A DNA stretch of 64,000 nucleotides from Fibrobacterota bacterium (lineage in GTDB: Bacteria; Fibrobacterota; Chitinivibrionia; Chitinivibrionales; FEN-1185): positions 45,144 through 109,143 of the forward strand of contig PLWQ01000034.1 in NCBI GenBank assembly GCA_003165595.1, given 5' to 3'. Shown piece by piece: positions 56,107 to 63,542 of the stretch. The notes beneath the pieces were generated by a model. The model had not been told where the DNA came from. It saw only the letters and a list, made by a program, of their open reading frames with translations, and made no database searches. The first letter of the stretch is position 1. Each line of letters begins with the position of its first letter. A program made the position numbers and the translations under genes.

Positions 56107-56305
56107 GACTTCCCCATTCGTTCGCCCCCCGACCGGAAGCAGAGGTTCAAGGCGCGCTTCCCGCACTCGCCTGCCCCCTGGCCCCCTGAGGGGGGATGGG
56201 CAATGCTGTTTGCTGGAATACCTGGTTTTCACTGGTCGGCCGCGGCGCTCACTTTAGGAAATGGAGGGATTCGGTATAAGCCTGGGGGTGGCCTTGCGAG
56301 AAAGA

Positions 56306-56674
56306 CTACCTCATCCTCTGCGCCGCCCTTGCAAACTTTGACTTAGGATGAAGCAGCGTCCCTCGTGATTTTCTCCTGCCCCGCAGCATCCGCCGCTCGC
56401 TCATTATCTGCCGCCCCAAATAGGTTTTGATCAGGCTTTGATAGGGAACATCCTGCCGATTCGCAAGCACCTTGAGCGTTTCCAGCATATCCACGGGCAA
56501 CCGCAGGGAGATCGATCTCATGGTCGGCTTCAAGTTGGGGAAAACTGTCGGCGCCGCTCTTGACATGTCAAAATAGTCAAGCGGCGATTCCTTTGCCCAA
56601 AACAGCCGTTCCTCGTCTTCCGTCCTAAATGCCGGTATTTTCTTTTTCATACATGAACGGCGCATCATTTTCAT
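56306..56674 (-). CDS. CopG/BrnA-like ribbon-helix-helix protein
   Basis: A 122-residue protein. Its middle, TMRSISLRLPVDMLETLKVLANRQDVPYQSLIKTYLGRQI (about residues 51-90), is a ribbon-helix-helix domain of the kind in CopG-type antitoxins, and the front half (FRTEDEERLFWAKESPLDYF) matches the usual lead-in of this group. A basic tail (RRMLRGRRKSRG) follows. Its ATG at 56674 overlaps the stop of the 58-residue gene (ATGA), so it is the third gene of the PIN operon; a later ATG at 56650 would remove eight residues. No BrnT-like toxin is adjacent, so it may repress this operon or be an orphan antitoxin. Confidence 0.8.
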   Translation of the reverse strand: MKMMRRSCMKKKIPAFRTEDEERLFWAKESPLDYFDMSRAAPTVFPNLKPTMRSISLRLPVDMLETLKVLANRQDVPYQSLIKTYLGRQIMSERRMLRGRRKSRGTLLHPKSKFARAAQRMR

Positions 56675-56847
56675 GCGGCTTTTGATTTAGAAATCGGCAC
56701 GGGTTTACCTATGTAGTATTCGGATGGGGTTTTGTCCTGCTTTTGAAGATACATTCTATAGATTTTGTCTATATCATGATCATACTCTTGTTCAATTTCT
56801 TGTCTGGACTTCCATAATTCTTCCAATATTTCGTTATCGTCATTCAT
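56671..56847 (-). CDS. 58-residue acidic protein, likely antitoxin to the PIN protein
   Basis: A short frame with a perfect AGGAGG 5 bases before its ATG. The protein (starting MNDDNEILEELWKSRQEIEQ) is acidic and helical at the front and has a basic tail ending in PISKSKAA. Its start lies 8 bases inside the end of the PIN gene and its stop overlaps the next ATG by 4 bases. Small proteins starting EEL(W)xxRxEI are frequent partners of this PIN subgroup, so antitoxin is the best guess; no DNA-binding motif is visible. Confidence 0.75.
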   Translation of the reverse strand: MNDDNEILEELWKSRQEIEQEYDHDIDKIYRMYLQKQDKTPSEYYIGKPVPISKSKAA

Positions 56848-57322
56848 ACTTGCCTCCTATGAGCTCTTCCGGCGTACATATAGTCGGAGTGCGGAGATTC
56901 AACTTGCTGTTAATTTCGTATAATTTTTCCCGAACATAGGCATTCGCGATATGTTTGAAATTCCAACTCAAAACAAAATCCATTCCGTTTCCGACGGAAA
57001 TCGCCAGATGATACAGATCCAATTGCGCTTTTGAAGGAATATCCAATACCCTGTTGTATTCCTTCACTAAATCCAGAACTGTTTCATTCAGTCCGATTTT
57101 CTTGAAAGTTCTTGCAACTTTCAATCGTTCCGAAGCCGCATCCGAATCGCCTCGCGACACTTCATCCAGTACAAAATCTGAAATATAGCATCGATATTTG
57201 GTTAGTTCCGATTGCCACCATTCCCGAGTGATTTGCTGATAGGCAGAGACAACCAAATCCCGGCTTGGCCTAGCCGTCAGATAACTTATGACCGAAGATT
57301 CGATATATACTGATTTGTTCAT
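56840..57322 (-). CDS. PIN-domain ribonuclease (VapC-like toxin)
   Basis: A 160-residue PIN protein. It opens with SVYIESSVISYLTARPSRD, where an acidic residue after the first strand is typical (here Glu in place of Asp); later acidic positions are in LDEVSRGD, LDLYHLAIS and the aromatic NxxH-type end, LSWNFKHIAN. PIN proteins are Mg-dependent RNases, often TA toxins. Start at 57322 (MNKSVYIESSV) is set by the first strand; upstream in-frame codons begin in the promoter. It is the first gene of the operon and overlaps the 58-residue gene by 8 bases. Confidence 0.88.
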   Translation of the reverse strand: MNKSVYIESSVISYLTARPSRDLVVSAYQQITREWWQSELTKYRCYISDFVLDEVSRGDSDAASERLKVARTFKKIGLNETVLDLVKEYNRVLDIPSKAQLDLYHLAISVGNGMDFVLSWNFKHIANAYVREKLYEINSKLNLRTPTICTPEELIGGKYE

Positions 57323-57351
57323 TATTTTCCCGGTAGCATAAGTATGCTTTA

Positions 57352-57370
57352 TTGCGCCCGGACGGCGCAA
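57352..57370 (-). promoter_or_regulatory. Inverted repeat over the PIN operon start site
   Basis: A perfect 7-bp inverted repeat, TTGCGCC (57352-57358) and GGCGCAA (57364-57370), with a 5-base centre. It lies just downstream of the -10 box, over the predicted transcription start (about 57368), where a toxin-antitoxin repressor would be expected to bind. Confidence 0.5.
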
Positions 57371-57374
57371 TACT

Positions 57375-57403
57375 ATTATGTCCCTGATTTGCCTTTATCT
57401 CAA
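57375..57403 (-). promoter_or_regulatory. Sigma70-type promoter of the PIN operon
   Basis: On the minus strand TTGAGA (57403-57398) and CATAAT (57380-57375) are exactly 17 bp apart, about 50 bases upstream of the PIN start codon. Confidence 0.6.
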
Positions 57404-57510
57404 CAACCGAAGCCAACGATCCTTCCGGCCCTCATAGCCGGGTGCTGCGTGGGTGCGCGCAACAGGAGTTCCGGCCTTGCCACTTGAACCTCCACGTTGC
57501 TCCCGCTTTG

Positions 57511-57681
57511 CAATTGAAAGACCCCGCAGCAAGCTGCGGGGAATCTTCCATCCCTGTGGAAGAAGAAATAGTTGAATTCGCTCGCTAACCCCGAAGCACC
57601 ACGACTACGACTGCATACAACACTACAGGAGTAGGCGCGACAGCGAACCTTCGGGGAATGCGCTCGCTGTGGGATTCAAAA
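57511..57681 (-). repeat. Composite dispersed element, copy B
   Basis: Read on the minus strand: head box at 57681-57657 (identical over 25 bases to copy C), a body at 57678-57587 that aligns with copy A over its 92 bases, then a second tail with an 8-bp hairpin (CCCCGCAG-CAAG-CTGCGGGG, 57522-57541) followed by TTCAAT (57518-57513), matching the copy C tail. At 171 bases it is longer than A or C and seems to contain two tails. Confidence 0.75.
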
Positions 57682-57691
57682 CTGCATTAAA

Positions 57692-57735
57692 TTTCTTTTT
57701 CTCTGTGTCCTCTGTGACTCTGTGGTGAATCCTTT
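57692..57735. repeat. Triple CTCTGTG run
   Basis: CTCTGTG occurs three times with 8-9 base spacing (57701-57725), after a T-rich lead. I recall near-identical 'CTCTGTG...CTCTGTGGTGAA' strings in unrelated environmental genomes; that memory is not checked. Confidence 0.5.
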
Positions 57736-57935
57736 CTGTCCGCCCTCACCCAAATTTTCCCATCACATCCGGCCAGAATTACTTATATTCTGAGAGTCAT
57801 TGCGCCATTGCTGCCGGAAATCTTGGGGGGGAGGCCGGTTGCAAATCTTCAAGCGATGTTGTGCGCCATTCCGTTCCATATCCCCCAAAGACAGATTTAC
57901 ACTGGCATCGTTCTACAAGCATTTTTCGAGATTGG

Positions 57936-57964
57936 TTGCACTTGAGCGGAAAAATTTGTACAAT
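57936..57964 (+). promoter_or_regulatory. Sigma70-type promoter of the first F5/8C gene
   Basis: TTGCAC (57936-57941) and TACAAT (57959-57964) are exactly 17 bp apart in an AT-rich stretch. Predicted start near 57971, about 46 bases before the ATG at 58017, with a GAAAGGA ribosome site between. Confidence 0.6.
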
Positions 57965-58016
57965 AATCTAAAAGTATATTTCTTGTTTGGGGGGACATTA
58001 TCAGAAAGGAAAATCT

Positions 58017-59336
58017 ATGAAGATGATTAAGCCCCGTTTTAGTAAGCTCGCCGCGGTTGCGGCGATGGTTGGAGTGTGTGTGGTGGGGTGGGGATTTGGG
58101 GCGAGCGCGCAGTTGACGAATCTGGCGTTGAAGAAGACGGTGGTGAGTTCGAGCGATGAGAACGGGCATCCGGCACAAAACGCTGTAGATGGTGATACGA
58201 CCAGCCCGTGGGGATCAAATTATAATTTAGCAAAACCTGATTCTGCTTGGATTTATATCGATTTTGGGTATGTTGCAACATTTGATTCTATATCTATCTG
58301 GTGGGAACATTCGCACGCAAAGGAATATCTGATTCAAATTTCCAATATTCCTACAACCAACGATTCGGGATGGAAAACTCTCTTTCACCCGACACTCGAT
58401 GATACAGAAATATCTAATAGTCCTACAGCTTCCTTGCATCGCAATTTTAAGCTAACAACACCCGCAAGTGCGAGATATCTAAAGATCAGGGGAATTCTTA
58501 GACATACAACCTACGGATATTCAATTCACGAGCTGCAAGTTTTCAATACTTTGGGACCAAACAGGGCATTAAACAAAACAGCCGTGGCAAGTTCTAATGA
58601 TGGATCCGGCCCCAACTTGGCCGTTGATGGAATAATGTTTCAAAATGGCGGGCTGAATTTTGGTTCCCGCTGGGAAAATGCCTATCAAGGAAGACCAACT
58701 GATTCTCTCAAAGGGTGTGACTGGATCTATGTTGACCTTGGGGCAAAATACCTGGTCAGCTATATTGCCATCTTCTGGGAGCATTCTCATTCCGGTAATT
58801 ATGTTCTCCAGGCCTGGACTAAAGATGCTGCACTCACGGCGGCAGACACACTCGACTCTGAGTGGACGTTGCTGTACAAAGACACATCATTATCCTATAG
58901 CAAACCCCCGGACTTTTGCCAGACGTCCGCCGCTGTAACACCAACACAAACGCAATATGTTCGGATGCATTCTTATAATAAGCCAAAACCATATTCCGAA
59001 TATGCATATGGAATCTCCATTTTCGAATTCGAAGTCTATGGCCTTCCAGCTTCAAATACAGCCATCGCCGGATCCATGGCCAAGCCCGTCACATCTTCAA
59101 GTCTTTCTCTCTCTCGCACGGCCAACGGCGTCTCCATCAATTCCGCGGTATCGCCGGCTCTCACCACATCCATATTCTCCCCCTCCGGCCAGCTCATCCG
59201 CCGTCTTGCCGGCTCCGAAGCCTCCTTCTGGAACTACAAAGACTCCTTCGGCCGCAGCGTCACCAACGGCACCTACCTTCTGCGCGTGACCTCGGCAGGA
59301 AAAACCATGCAAGACAAAATCGCAGTTTACAGATAA
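58017..59336 (+). CDS. Secreted protein with two F5/8C (discoidin) domains and a sorting-type C-terminus
   Basis: A 439-residue protein: signal peptide (LAAVAAMVGVCVVGWGFGASAQ region), first F5/8C domain about 30-178 (LTNLALKKTVVSSSDENG...AVDGDTTSPWGS), second about 183-345 (NRALNKTAVASSNDGSG...SRWENAYQGRPTDSLKG), a Ser-rich linker, and a C-terminal module of about 60 residues (SIFSPSGQLIRRL...NGTYLLRVTSAGK). F5/8C domains bind sugars or surfaces. The C-terminal module resembles FlgD-Ig/T9SS-type sorting ends and is nearly the same in the next gene. The central two-thirds (58200-59060) is visibly AT-richer than both ends of the gene. No catalytic domain is present. Confidence 0.88.
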   Translation: MKMIKPRFSKLAAVAAMVGVCVVGWGFGASAQLTNLALKKTVVSSSDENGHPAQNAVDGDTTSPWGSNYNLAKPDSAWIYIDFGYVATFDSISIWWEHSHAKEYLIQISNIPTTNDSGWKTLFHPTLDDTEISNSPTASLHRNFKLTTPASARYLKIRGILRHTTYGYSIHELQVFNTLGPNRALNKTAVASSNDGSGPNLAVDGIMFQNGGLNFGSRWENAYQGRPTDSLKGCDWIYVDLGAKYLVSYIAIFWEHSHSGNYVLQAWTKDAALTAADTLDSEWTLLYKDTSLSYSKPPDFCQTSAAVTPTQTQYVRMHSYNKPKPYSEYAYGISIFEFEVYGLPASNTAIAGSMAKPVTSSSLSLSRTANGVSINSAVSPALTTSIFSPSGQLIRRLAGSEASFWNYKDSFGRSVTNGTYLLRVTSAGKTMQDKIAVYR

Positions 59337-59363
59337 GAAAGGCGGTTTCTTCGTTCGGATTTT

Positions 59364-59394
59364 CAAGAGGGCCTTGCACAAAGGCCCTCTTTTG
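59364..59394 (+). terminator. Intrinsic terminator after first F5/8C gene
   Basis: A perfect 10-bp stem, AGAGGGCCTT (59366-59375) and AAGGCCCTCT (59381-59390), with loop GCACA, followed by TTTG. It separates the two F5/8C genes, so the second may have its own promoter or rely on read-through. Confidence 0.75.
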
Positions 59395-59421
59395 TTAGGA
59401 ATCAACAAGAAGGGGGGCTCC

Positions 59422-60240
59422 ATGAAATATGCCTGTTTTCTTGCCGCAATCACGGTACTGTCGGTTTCCTTTTCCGTAACAGCCGCCCGTCCCAACCTCG
59501 CCCTGCAGAAGACCGCAATCGCCGACAGTTACGTCGGCGCCCGGACTCCGGCAATGGCAGTTGACGGAGTAAACTCCGGAGAATCCCGGTGGGAGAACAA
59601 TTACCTTGACGGACGGCCGGATTCCTTAAAGGGCGATGGCTGGCTCTATGTTGATCTGGGAACAAAATATCTGGTTGACTCCGTGGCAATCTACTGGGAG
59701 CATTCCGGTTCCGGGAAGTACGCGATTCAGGTGTGGGATTCAAATACCGACGCACCCTCCGACAGCGACACCGGATGGACCACGCTGTTGATAGACACCG
59801 CACTCACGTATACCGACGCCGTACAAAGGTGCCTCAGCTTCCTAAAACTGCCGGCCAGGGAAACCAGATATGTCCGCATGCGTTCGTATAAACGGTTATG
59901 GAACCCCGGCTGGGGAATTTCGATTTATGAATTTGAGGTGTACGGGACGCCCATCACAACCGCAAATATCAATTTCAAAGAGCAATTGCACGCATCCGGT
60001 CCGGTCCTTTCGGTGACGAACAGTGGAGTACTCGTCAGAACCAACGGTTCCAACGAAAGAAACATTACGGCCGACATCTTCTCCCCCACCGGCCAGCTCA
60101 TCCGCCACCTCTCCGGAGCTGATGATTCATTCTGGAACTACAAGGACTCCTTTGGCCGCAACGTCACCAACGGCATGTATATGGTGCGGGTGACCTCGGC
60201 GGGAAAGACAATTCGGGGCAGGATTGCTGTTTACAGATAA
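59422..60240 (+). CDS. Secreted protein with one F5/8C domain and the same sorting-type C-terminus
   Basis: A 272-residue paralogue of the previous protein: signal peptide (FLAAITVLSVSFSVTAA), a single F5/8C domain (NLALQKTAIADSYVGARTP...SRWENNYLDGRPDSLKGDGW; SGSGKYAIQVWD), and the C-terminal FSPTGQLIRHL...SFGRNVTNG module. It matches the second domain of the first protein best, consistent with duplication. GGGGGG lies just before the ATG at 59422. Evenly GC-rich, unlike its neighbour. Terminator follows at 60277. Confidence 0.88.
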   Translation: MKYACFLAAITVLSVSFSVTAARPNLALQKTAIADSYVGARTPAMAVDGVNSGESRWENNYLDGRPDSLKGDGWLYVDLGTKYLVDSVAIYWEHSGSGKYAIQVWDSNTDAPSDSDTGWTTLLIDTALTYTDAVQRCLSFLKLPARETRYVRMRSYKRLWNPGWGISIYEFEVYGTPITTANINFKEQLHASGPVLSVTNSGVLVRTNGSNERNITADIFSPTGQLIRHLSGADDSFWNYKDSFGRNVTNGMYMVRVTSAGKTIRGRIAVYR

Positions 60241-60276
60241 AATTATCCGCTGAAATTTCCCGGCGATTCTCGACAA

Positions 60277-60308
60277 CGGGGGCTTCAAGAAAGCCCTCGT
60301 TTCTTTTT
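60277..60308 (+). terminator. Intrinsic terminator after second F5/8C gene
   Basis: A 9-bp stem with one G-T pair, CGGGGGCTT (60277-60285) and AAGCCCTCG (60291-60299), followed by TTTCTTTTT. Confidence 0.75.
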
Positions 60309-60333
60309 GGGGGTTTCCAGCCGGAACGTCAAC

Positions 60334-61473
60334 CTATTTGTTCAACTTCTCAACCGGCTGCTTGGGGTCAAAATGTGATAAATCATAATACGCCAATTGT
60401 CCGTTCCTATAAAGCACCAGCCCCTCCGGCACCGTGACCCAGCTTGCAAGATCCACGTCACCTTCGAAGTCCAGTTTGAACGGCGCCAAAAATCCCGAAG
60501 GCAGTTTTGGGTCGAGGTATACGAGATAATGGGTGTCCTTGCGGGTTCTTCCCCCGTCGACTGCAAAGTAGACCCACCTTCCCGACGGCGACATGGTGTT
60601 ACGATTCGGCGATTTCATCAAACGCTCGCCGTCGTTTATCGCCATCGGAACAGGTACGATTTCAGGAATGCCATACCAACGCGCGAGGAACAACATGTCC
60701 TTGCGGGCGGTCTTGTTGTATGTAATTATCAATGCGTGCCGCAACTCTTCGGAAACGAACATGTTGTCGTTGAGCACGGCGAGTACGGCGCTAGATGTGT
60801 CCTTGTTCAATAAATCAACAAGCGGATGAATCGTCTGATTGAGGTCGTTGTCCAGCGCACGCCACTGGGAATGCCAACCCGGACGGTAAATGGTGTAGGA
60901 AGGCGTGAAGTAAACCGGCAGTTCGTTCGAAAAGCCGGGCAGCGGAATTTCCTTTAGGCGCTTTTTGTTCAGGATGTCGTCGAGGACGAAGTAATAGTGG
61001 AATTCCATGTCTTCGTCGTCGTGAAAGAAGACAGAGAGGGTAATACCCTTCTGATAGTCAACCACCTTTGATATCTCAATTCCGATACCCAAGGACTTAG
61101 AGATGTCCATGAAATATGCTTCTTGCCGTTTGGTCTTCCAATTTAGCAAGTCCACCGATTTTGGCGTCCTTACATAGAGAAAATCGGGATCTTTTTGCGG
61201 AAGCGCTATTGCTGTGGGAATACTGAACTCGTTCTCAGGAAAATTGTCGAGTTGGATTTCTGTTTTGTCGATCCTCGTTATCGCCCAACGCTCACCGTAA
61301 ACTAGCCCGATGGAATTCTCCCTAAGGACCGGGAACAAATGAACAATTTGGCCTTTGGTAAACGGAATCTCCACCGGCACTGGCGGAAAAGCTGTCTTTG
61401 TCGTCATTCTTTGCTCCTTGCAAGCAAGAGGAATCCAGCAGAGCATCGCGAATACTATCGTCAAATATCTCAT
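60334..61473 (-). CDS. Lipoprotein coupled to amidohydrolase
   Basis: A 379-residue lipoprotein: lipobox IPLAC with Cys at residue 18, then a largely beta-strand protein with short hydrophobic strands and many aromatic residues (FHYYFVLDDIL, YFTPSYTIYRPGWHSQW, GRWVYFAVDGG). It may be a beta-propeller-like fold, judged from strand spacing and SPSGRWVYF-type turns. I do not recognise a family. Its ATG overlaps the amidohydrolase stop by 4 bases, so the pair is translationally coupled. Codon use is less GC-biased than in most of the window. Confidence 0.82.
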   Translation of the reverse strand: MRYLTIVFAMLCWIPLACKEQRMTTKTAFPPVPVEIPFTKGQIVHLFPVLRENSIGLVYGERWAITRIDKTEIQLDNFPENEFSIPTAIALPQKDPDFLYVRTPKSVDLLNWKTKRQEAYFMDISKSLGIGIEISKVVDYQKGITLSVFFHDDEDMEFHYYFVLDDILNKKRLKEIPLPGFSNELPVYFTPSYTIYRPGWHSQWRALDNDLNQTIHPLVDLLNKDTSSAVLAVLNDNMFVSEELRHALIITYNKTARKDMLFLARWYGIPEIVPVPMAINDGERLMKSPNRNTMSPSGRWVYFAVDGGRTRKDTHYLVYLDPKLPSGFLAPFKLDFEGDVDLASWVTVPEGLVLYRNGQLAYYDLSHFDPKQPVEKLNK

Positions 61474-63377
61474 TTGGGGAAATCCGCAATGGCTTCAGGT
61501 ACTTCGTTAATCCAATCGGCAAGCTCGAACTTGCCGCCTCGGCTGATCACCGAGTCATCCCTGTTGAATGCGTCGGCCAGTTTCCCTGCGTGTTTCTTCA
61601 ATTGCAAGAACCGCATAGGGTTAATTGTCATGAAATAGGCAAGCAGTTCACGCGCGTCCTTTACTCCGATACTTTTGAATAGTTCATCGTCGTCTATCGC
61701 AAGTATTCGGTCACATATATTCTGCACATACTTGAGATACCCGCCGCTCTTGTATTTACCCACCATGGTATACATCCACCAGTCTGTGCCGAACAGGATT
61801 CGCTCCTTTACAATAGGATTGAAGGCCAGGGCCTTCTTGAAGTGCTCCGTCATCGACGGCTCAAACAGAAAGTAGGCCAGATCGACATAGAAGTTCGGAT
61901 AGGTCGTCATCAAGTGCAGGTATCCGGCGATCCAGTTCTTTTCGTCCAGATCGTGAAGGTCTTGCCAGAATGAATCGCAAAACGGGTTGACGGTTTTGTC
62001 CCAGAACGTGTCACCGCCGAAGTGTGCGAGACAGAGTGTGAGAGATGGATGTTTTTGCAGAACCGGTTCCCATGCATACGGACCCACAAAGTTGTCGGTA
62101 AACCATGCCTGCTTGTAGGTGTCGGCAACGCCGGTGTTTTCCGGATGCTCCCGATCATAGTAGAGCAACATGTCATGCGTCGTCATGCCTCCGCGCGAGC
62201 CGTGGCAGGTGATTGGGATCTGATTGCTGGCGCAAAGGTCGTAGTACTCATGCCAAGGAAAGTTTAGCTTGGGATCCATTGGGCGGTAGCCAAGGGCTGT
62301 GTACATCTTGATGCCAATGGTTGGAAGATGTTGCGGGAACCTCGATGGAGGCGCGGTCTGAACCAAGCTTTTGTCAAAAGGCACGCGCCAGTTCTCAAGA
62401 TTGGCTCTGGGATCATAATTATAGAAAGATACCAGTGCACCATTACCGGCACAGAAAGCAGTCCTTGCGCGAATGAGTTGCGCAGTGTACTTCTCCCACA
62501 TCACAAAGTCCTTCTGACTTACGTCCTCATACCTGCTTTCTTTCTCATTCCACCATTTAACCCTGCCATCAACATTCTCATAAATCATTCTTCCTTCATA
62601 TCCCCTATAATGGGCATAGTCCATATTCATCGGCATATTGACAATCACTCTATGCCGTTTTGCCGGGCCTCCCAGGCATTCCAGATCCGGCGCGGAAAGA
62701 ATATCCGCGGAAGCCGAAACCGCCCTGGCGCCAATGGCATCGGTCGGTTGTTTCTGCAAGTCTCCAAATTCGCCCAGGACCATGCTGCCAAGAAGATCCA
62801 ATCTTTTTTGGTTCGCAAACGGCAATGGCACTTTCGATTTCGATAGCGGCAGTGGCGCGCAATGACCGCTGTTAATGTGCATGTGACAGTCAAAGATCCA
62901 CGGTACGACTATTGTTGTGTCGGATTCCGTGGGCAAAGTCAGCCTATCACTTTCCGCGTTCTTGTCCCCCCTGCAATGCTGTGCGGTAAAGAAGAACTCC
63001 ACCGGTCCGTCGGAATATGCGTCCGGATAGAATAGCTGCAATTCCGCCTTTGCAACGCCATTTCTTTCGTTCGCATCAACCTTGCACGAAAGATCCTGCT
63101 TGTCGCCATTGTAATTGCAAAACAATTTGAACGTAACGCGTGTCTGCGGGGTTTGTTCCTTGTATTGCACGGAAACCTGAACAGGGCATTTGTCGTTGAA
63201 TTGCAGGTCGGCTTGGGGCAGAACAAACCTGGCGTCGGACAATGTGGCGATTGCAGCAGGCTTTTCCTTCGGCTTGGCGAGTTCATCCGTTGCCGCAACC
63301 CGCGTATTGTCCGCGGGCGCGGTTGTGGGCTTACAGAAGAACCCGGGATCGTTTATGTCTCGCCATGGTTCGGACAT
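61470..63377 (-). CDS. Amidohydrolase-2-type protein with N-terminal beta-sandwich domain
   Basis: A 635-residue protein without a signal peptide. Residues about 40-150 look like a small beta-sandwich (ARFVLPQADLQFNDKCPVQV; FKLFCNYNGDKQDL; VEFFFTAQHCRG). Residues about 158-610 are an amidohydrolase-family barrel with the metal HxH in DCHMHINS (165-167), CHGSRGG, LAHFGGDTFW and the catalytic Asp in ILFGTDWW, as in PF04909 enzymes (decarboxylases or hydrolases). The specific reaction is unknown. N-terminal sandwich domains of this wording recall those attached to exported or type VI-linked enzymes, a weak inference. ATG at 63377 has AGGG 8 bases upstream; a GTG at 63386 is possible. Confidence 0.85.
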   Translation of the reverse strand: MSEPWRDINDPGFFCKPTTAPADNTRVAATDELAKPKEKPAAIATLSDARFVLPQADLQFNDKCPVQVSVQYKEQTPQTRVTFKLFCNYNGDKQDLSCKVDANERNGVAKAELQLFYPDAYSDGPVEFFFTAQHCRGDKNAESDRLTLPTESDTTIVVPWIFDCHMHINSGHCAPLPLSKSKVPLPFANQKRLDLLGSMVLGEFGDLQKQPTDAIGARAVSASADILSAPDLECLGGPAKRHRVIVNMPMNMDYAHYRGYEGRMIYENVDGRVKWWNEKESRYEDVSQKDFVMWEKYTAQLIRARTAFCAGNGALVSFYNYDPRANLENWRVPFDKSLVQTAPPSRFPQHLPTIGIKMYTALGYRPMDPKLNFPWHEYYDLCASNQIPITCHGSRGGMTTHDMLLYYDREHPENTGVADTYKQAWFTDNFVGPYAWEPVLQKHPSLTLCLAHFGGDTFWDKTVNPFCDSFWQDLHDLDEKNWIAGYLHLMTTYPNFYVDLAYFLFEPSMTEHFKKALAFNPIVKERILFGTDWWMYTMVGKYKSGGYLKYVQNICDRILAIDDDELFKSIGVKDARELLAYFMTINPMRFLQLKKHAGKLADAFNRDDSVISRGGKFELADWINEVPEAIADFPK

Positions 63378-63542
63378 TAAGAGCACCCTTTGTTTGTGAC
63401 AACGTCAATATACTAATTGCTTACGGGACGGATTGTGACCGCCATCACACCTCGGCTTGCCCCCTGATATTATTTTCCTTCTGGGCGCCCTCTTGTTGCG
63501 AACGGACCCCAATTCGTCAACCTCTCCCGGAGACAGGTTCCC

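Larger units (their letters stand above)
57404..57935. other. Repeat-rich intergenic stretch
   Basis: About 530 bases without a credible gene, between the divergent PIN operon and F5/8C gene. It holds copy B of the composite element (57511-57681), a CTTCCA-TCCCTG-TGGAAG hairpin (57545-57562), a run of CTCTGTG units (57692-57735) and, at 57740-57935, nothing recognised before the promoter. Confidence 0.5.

Noticed and set aside
57800..58030. 76-codon plus-strand frame before the first F5/8C gene
   Set aside because: It spans the promoter and ribosome site of the F5/8C gene, has no ribosome site of its own and no family character.
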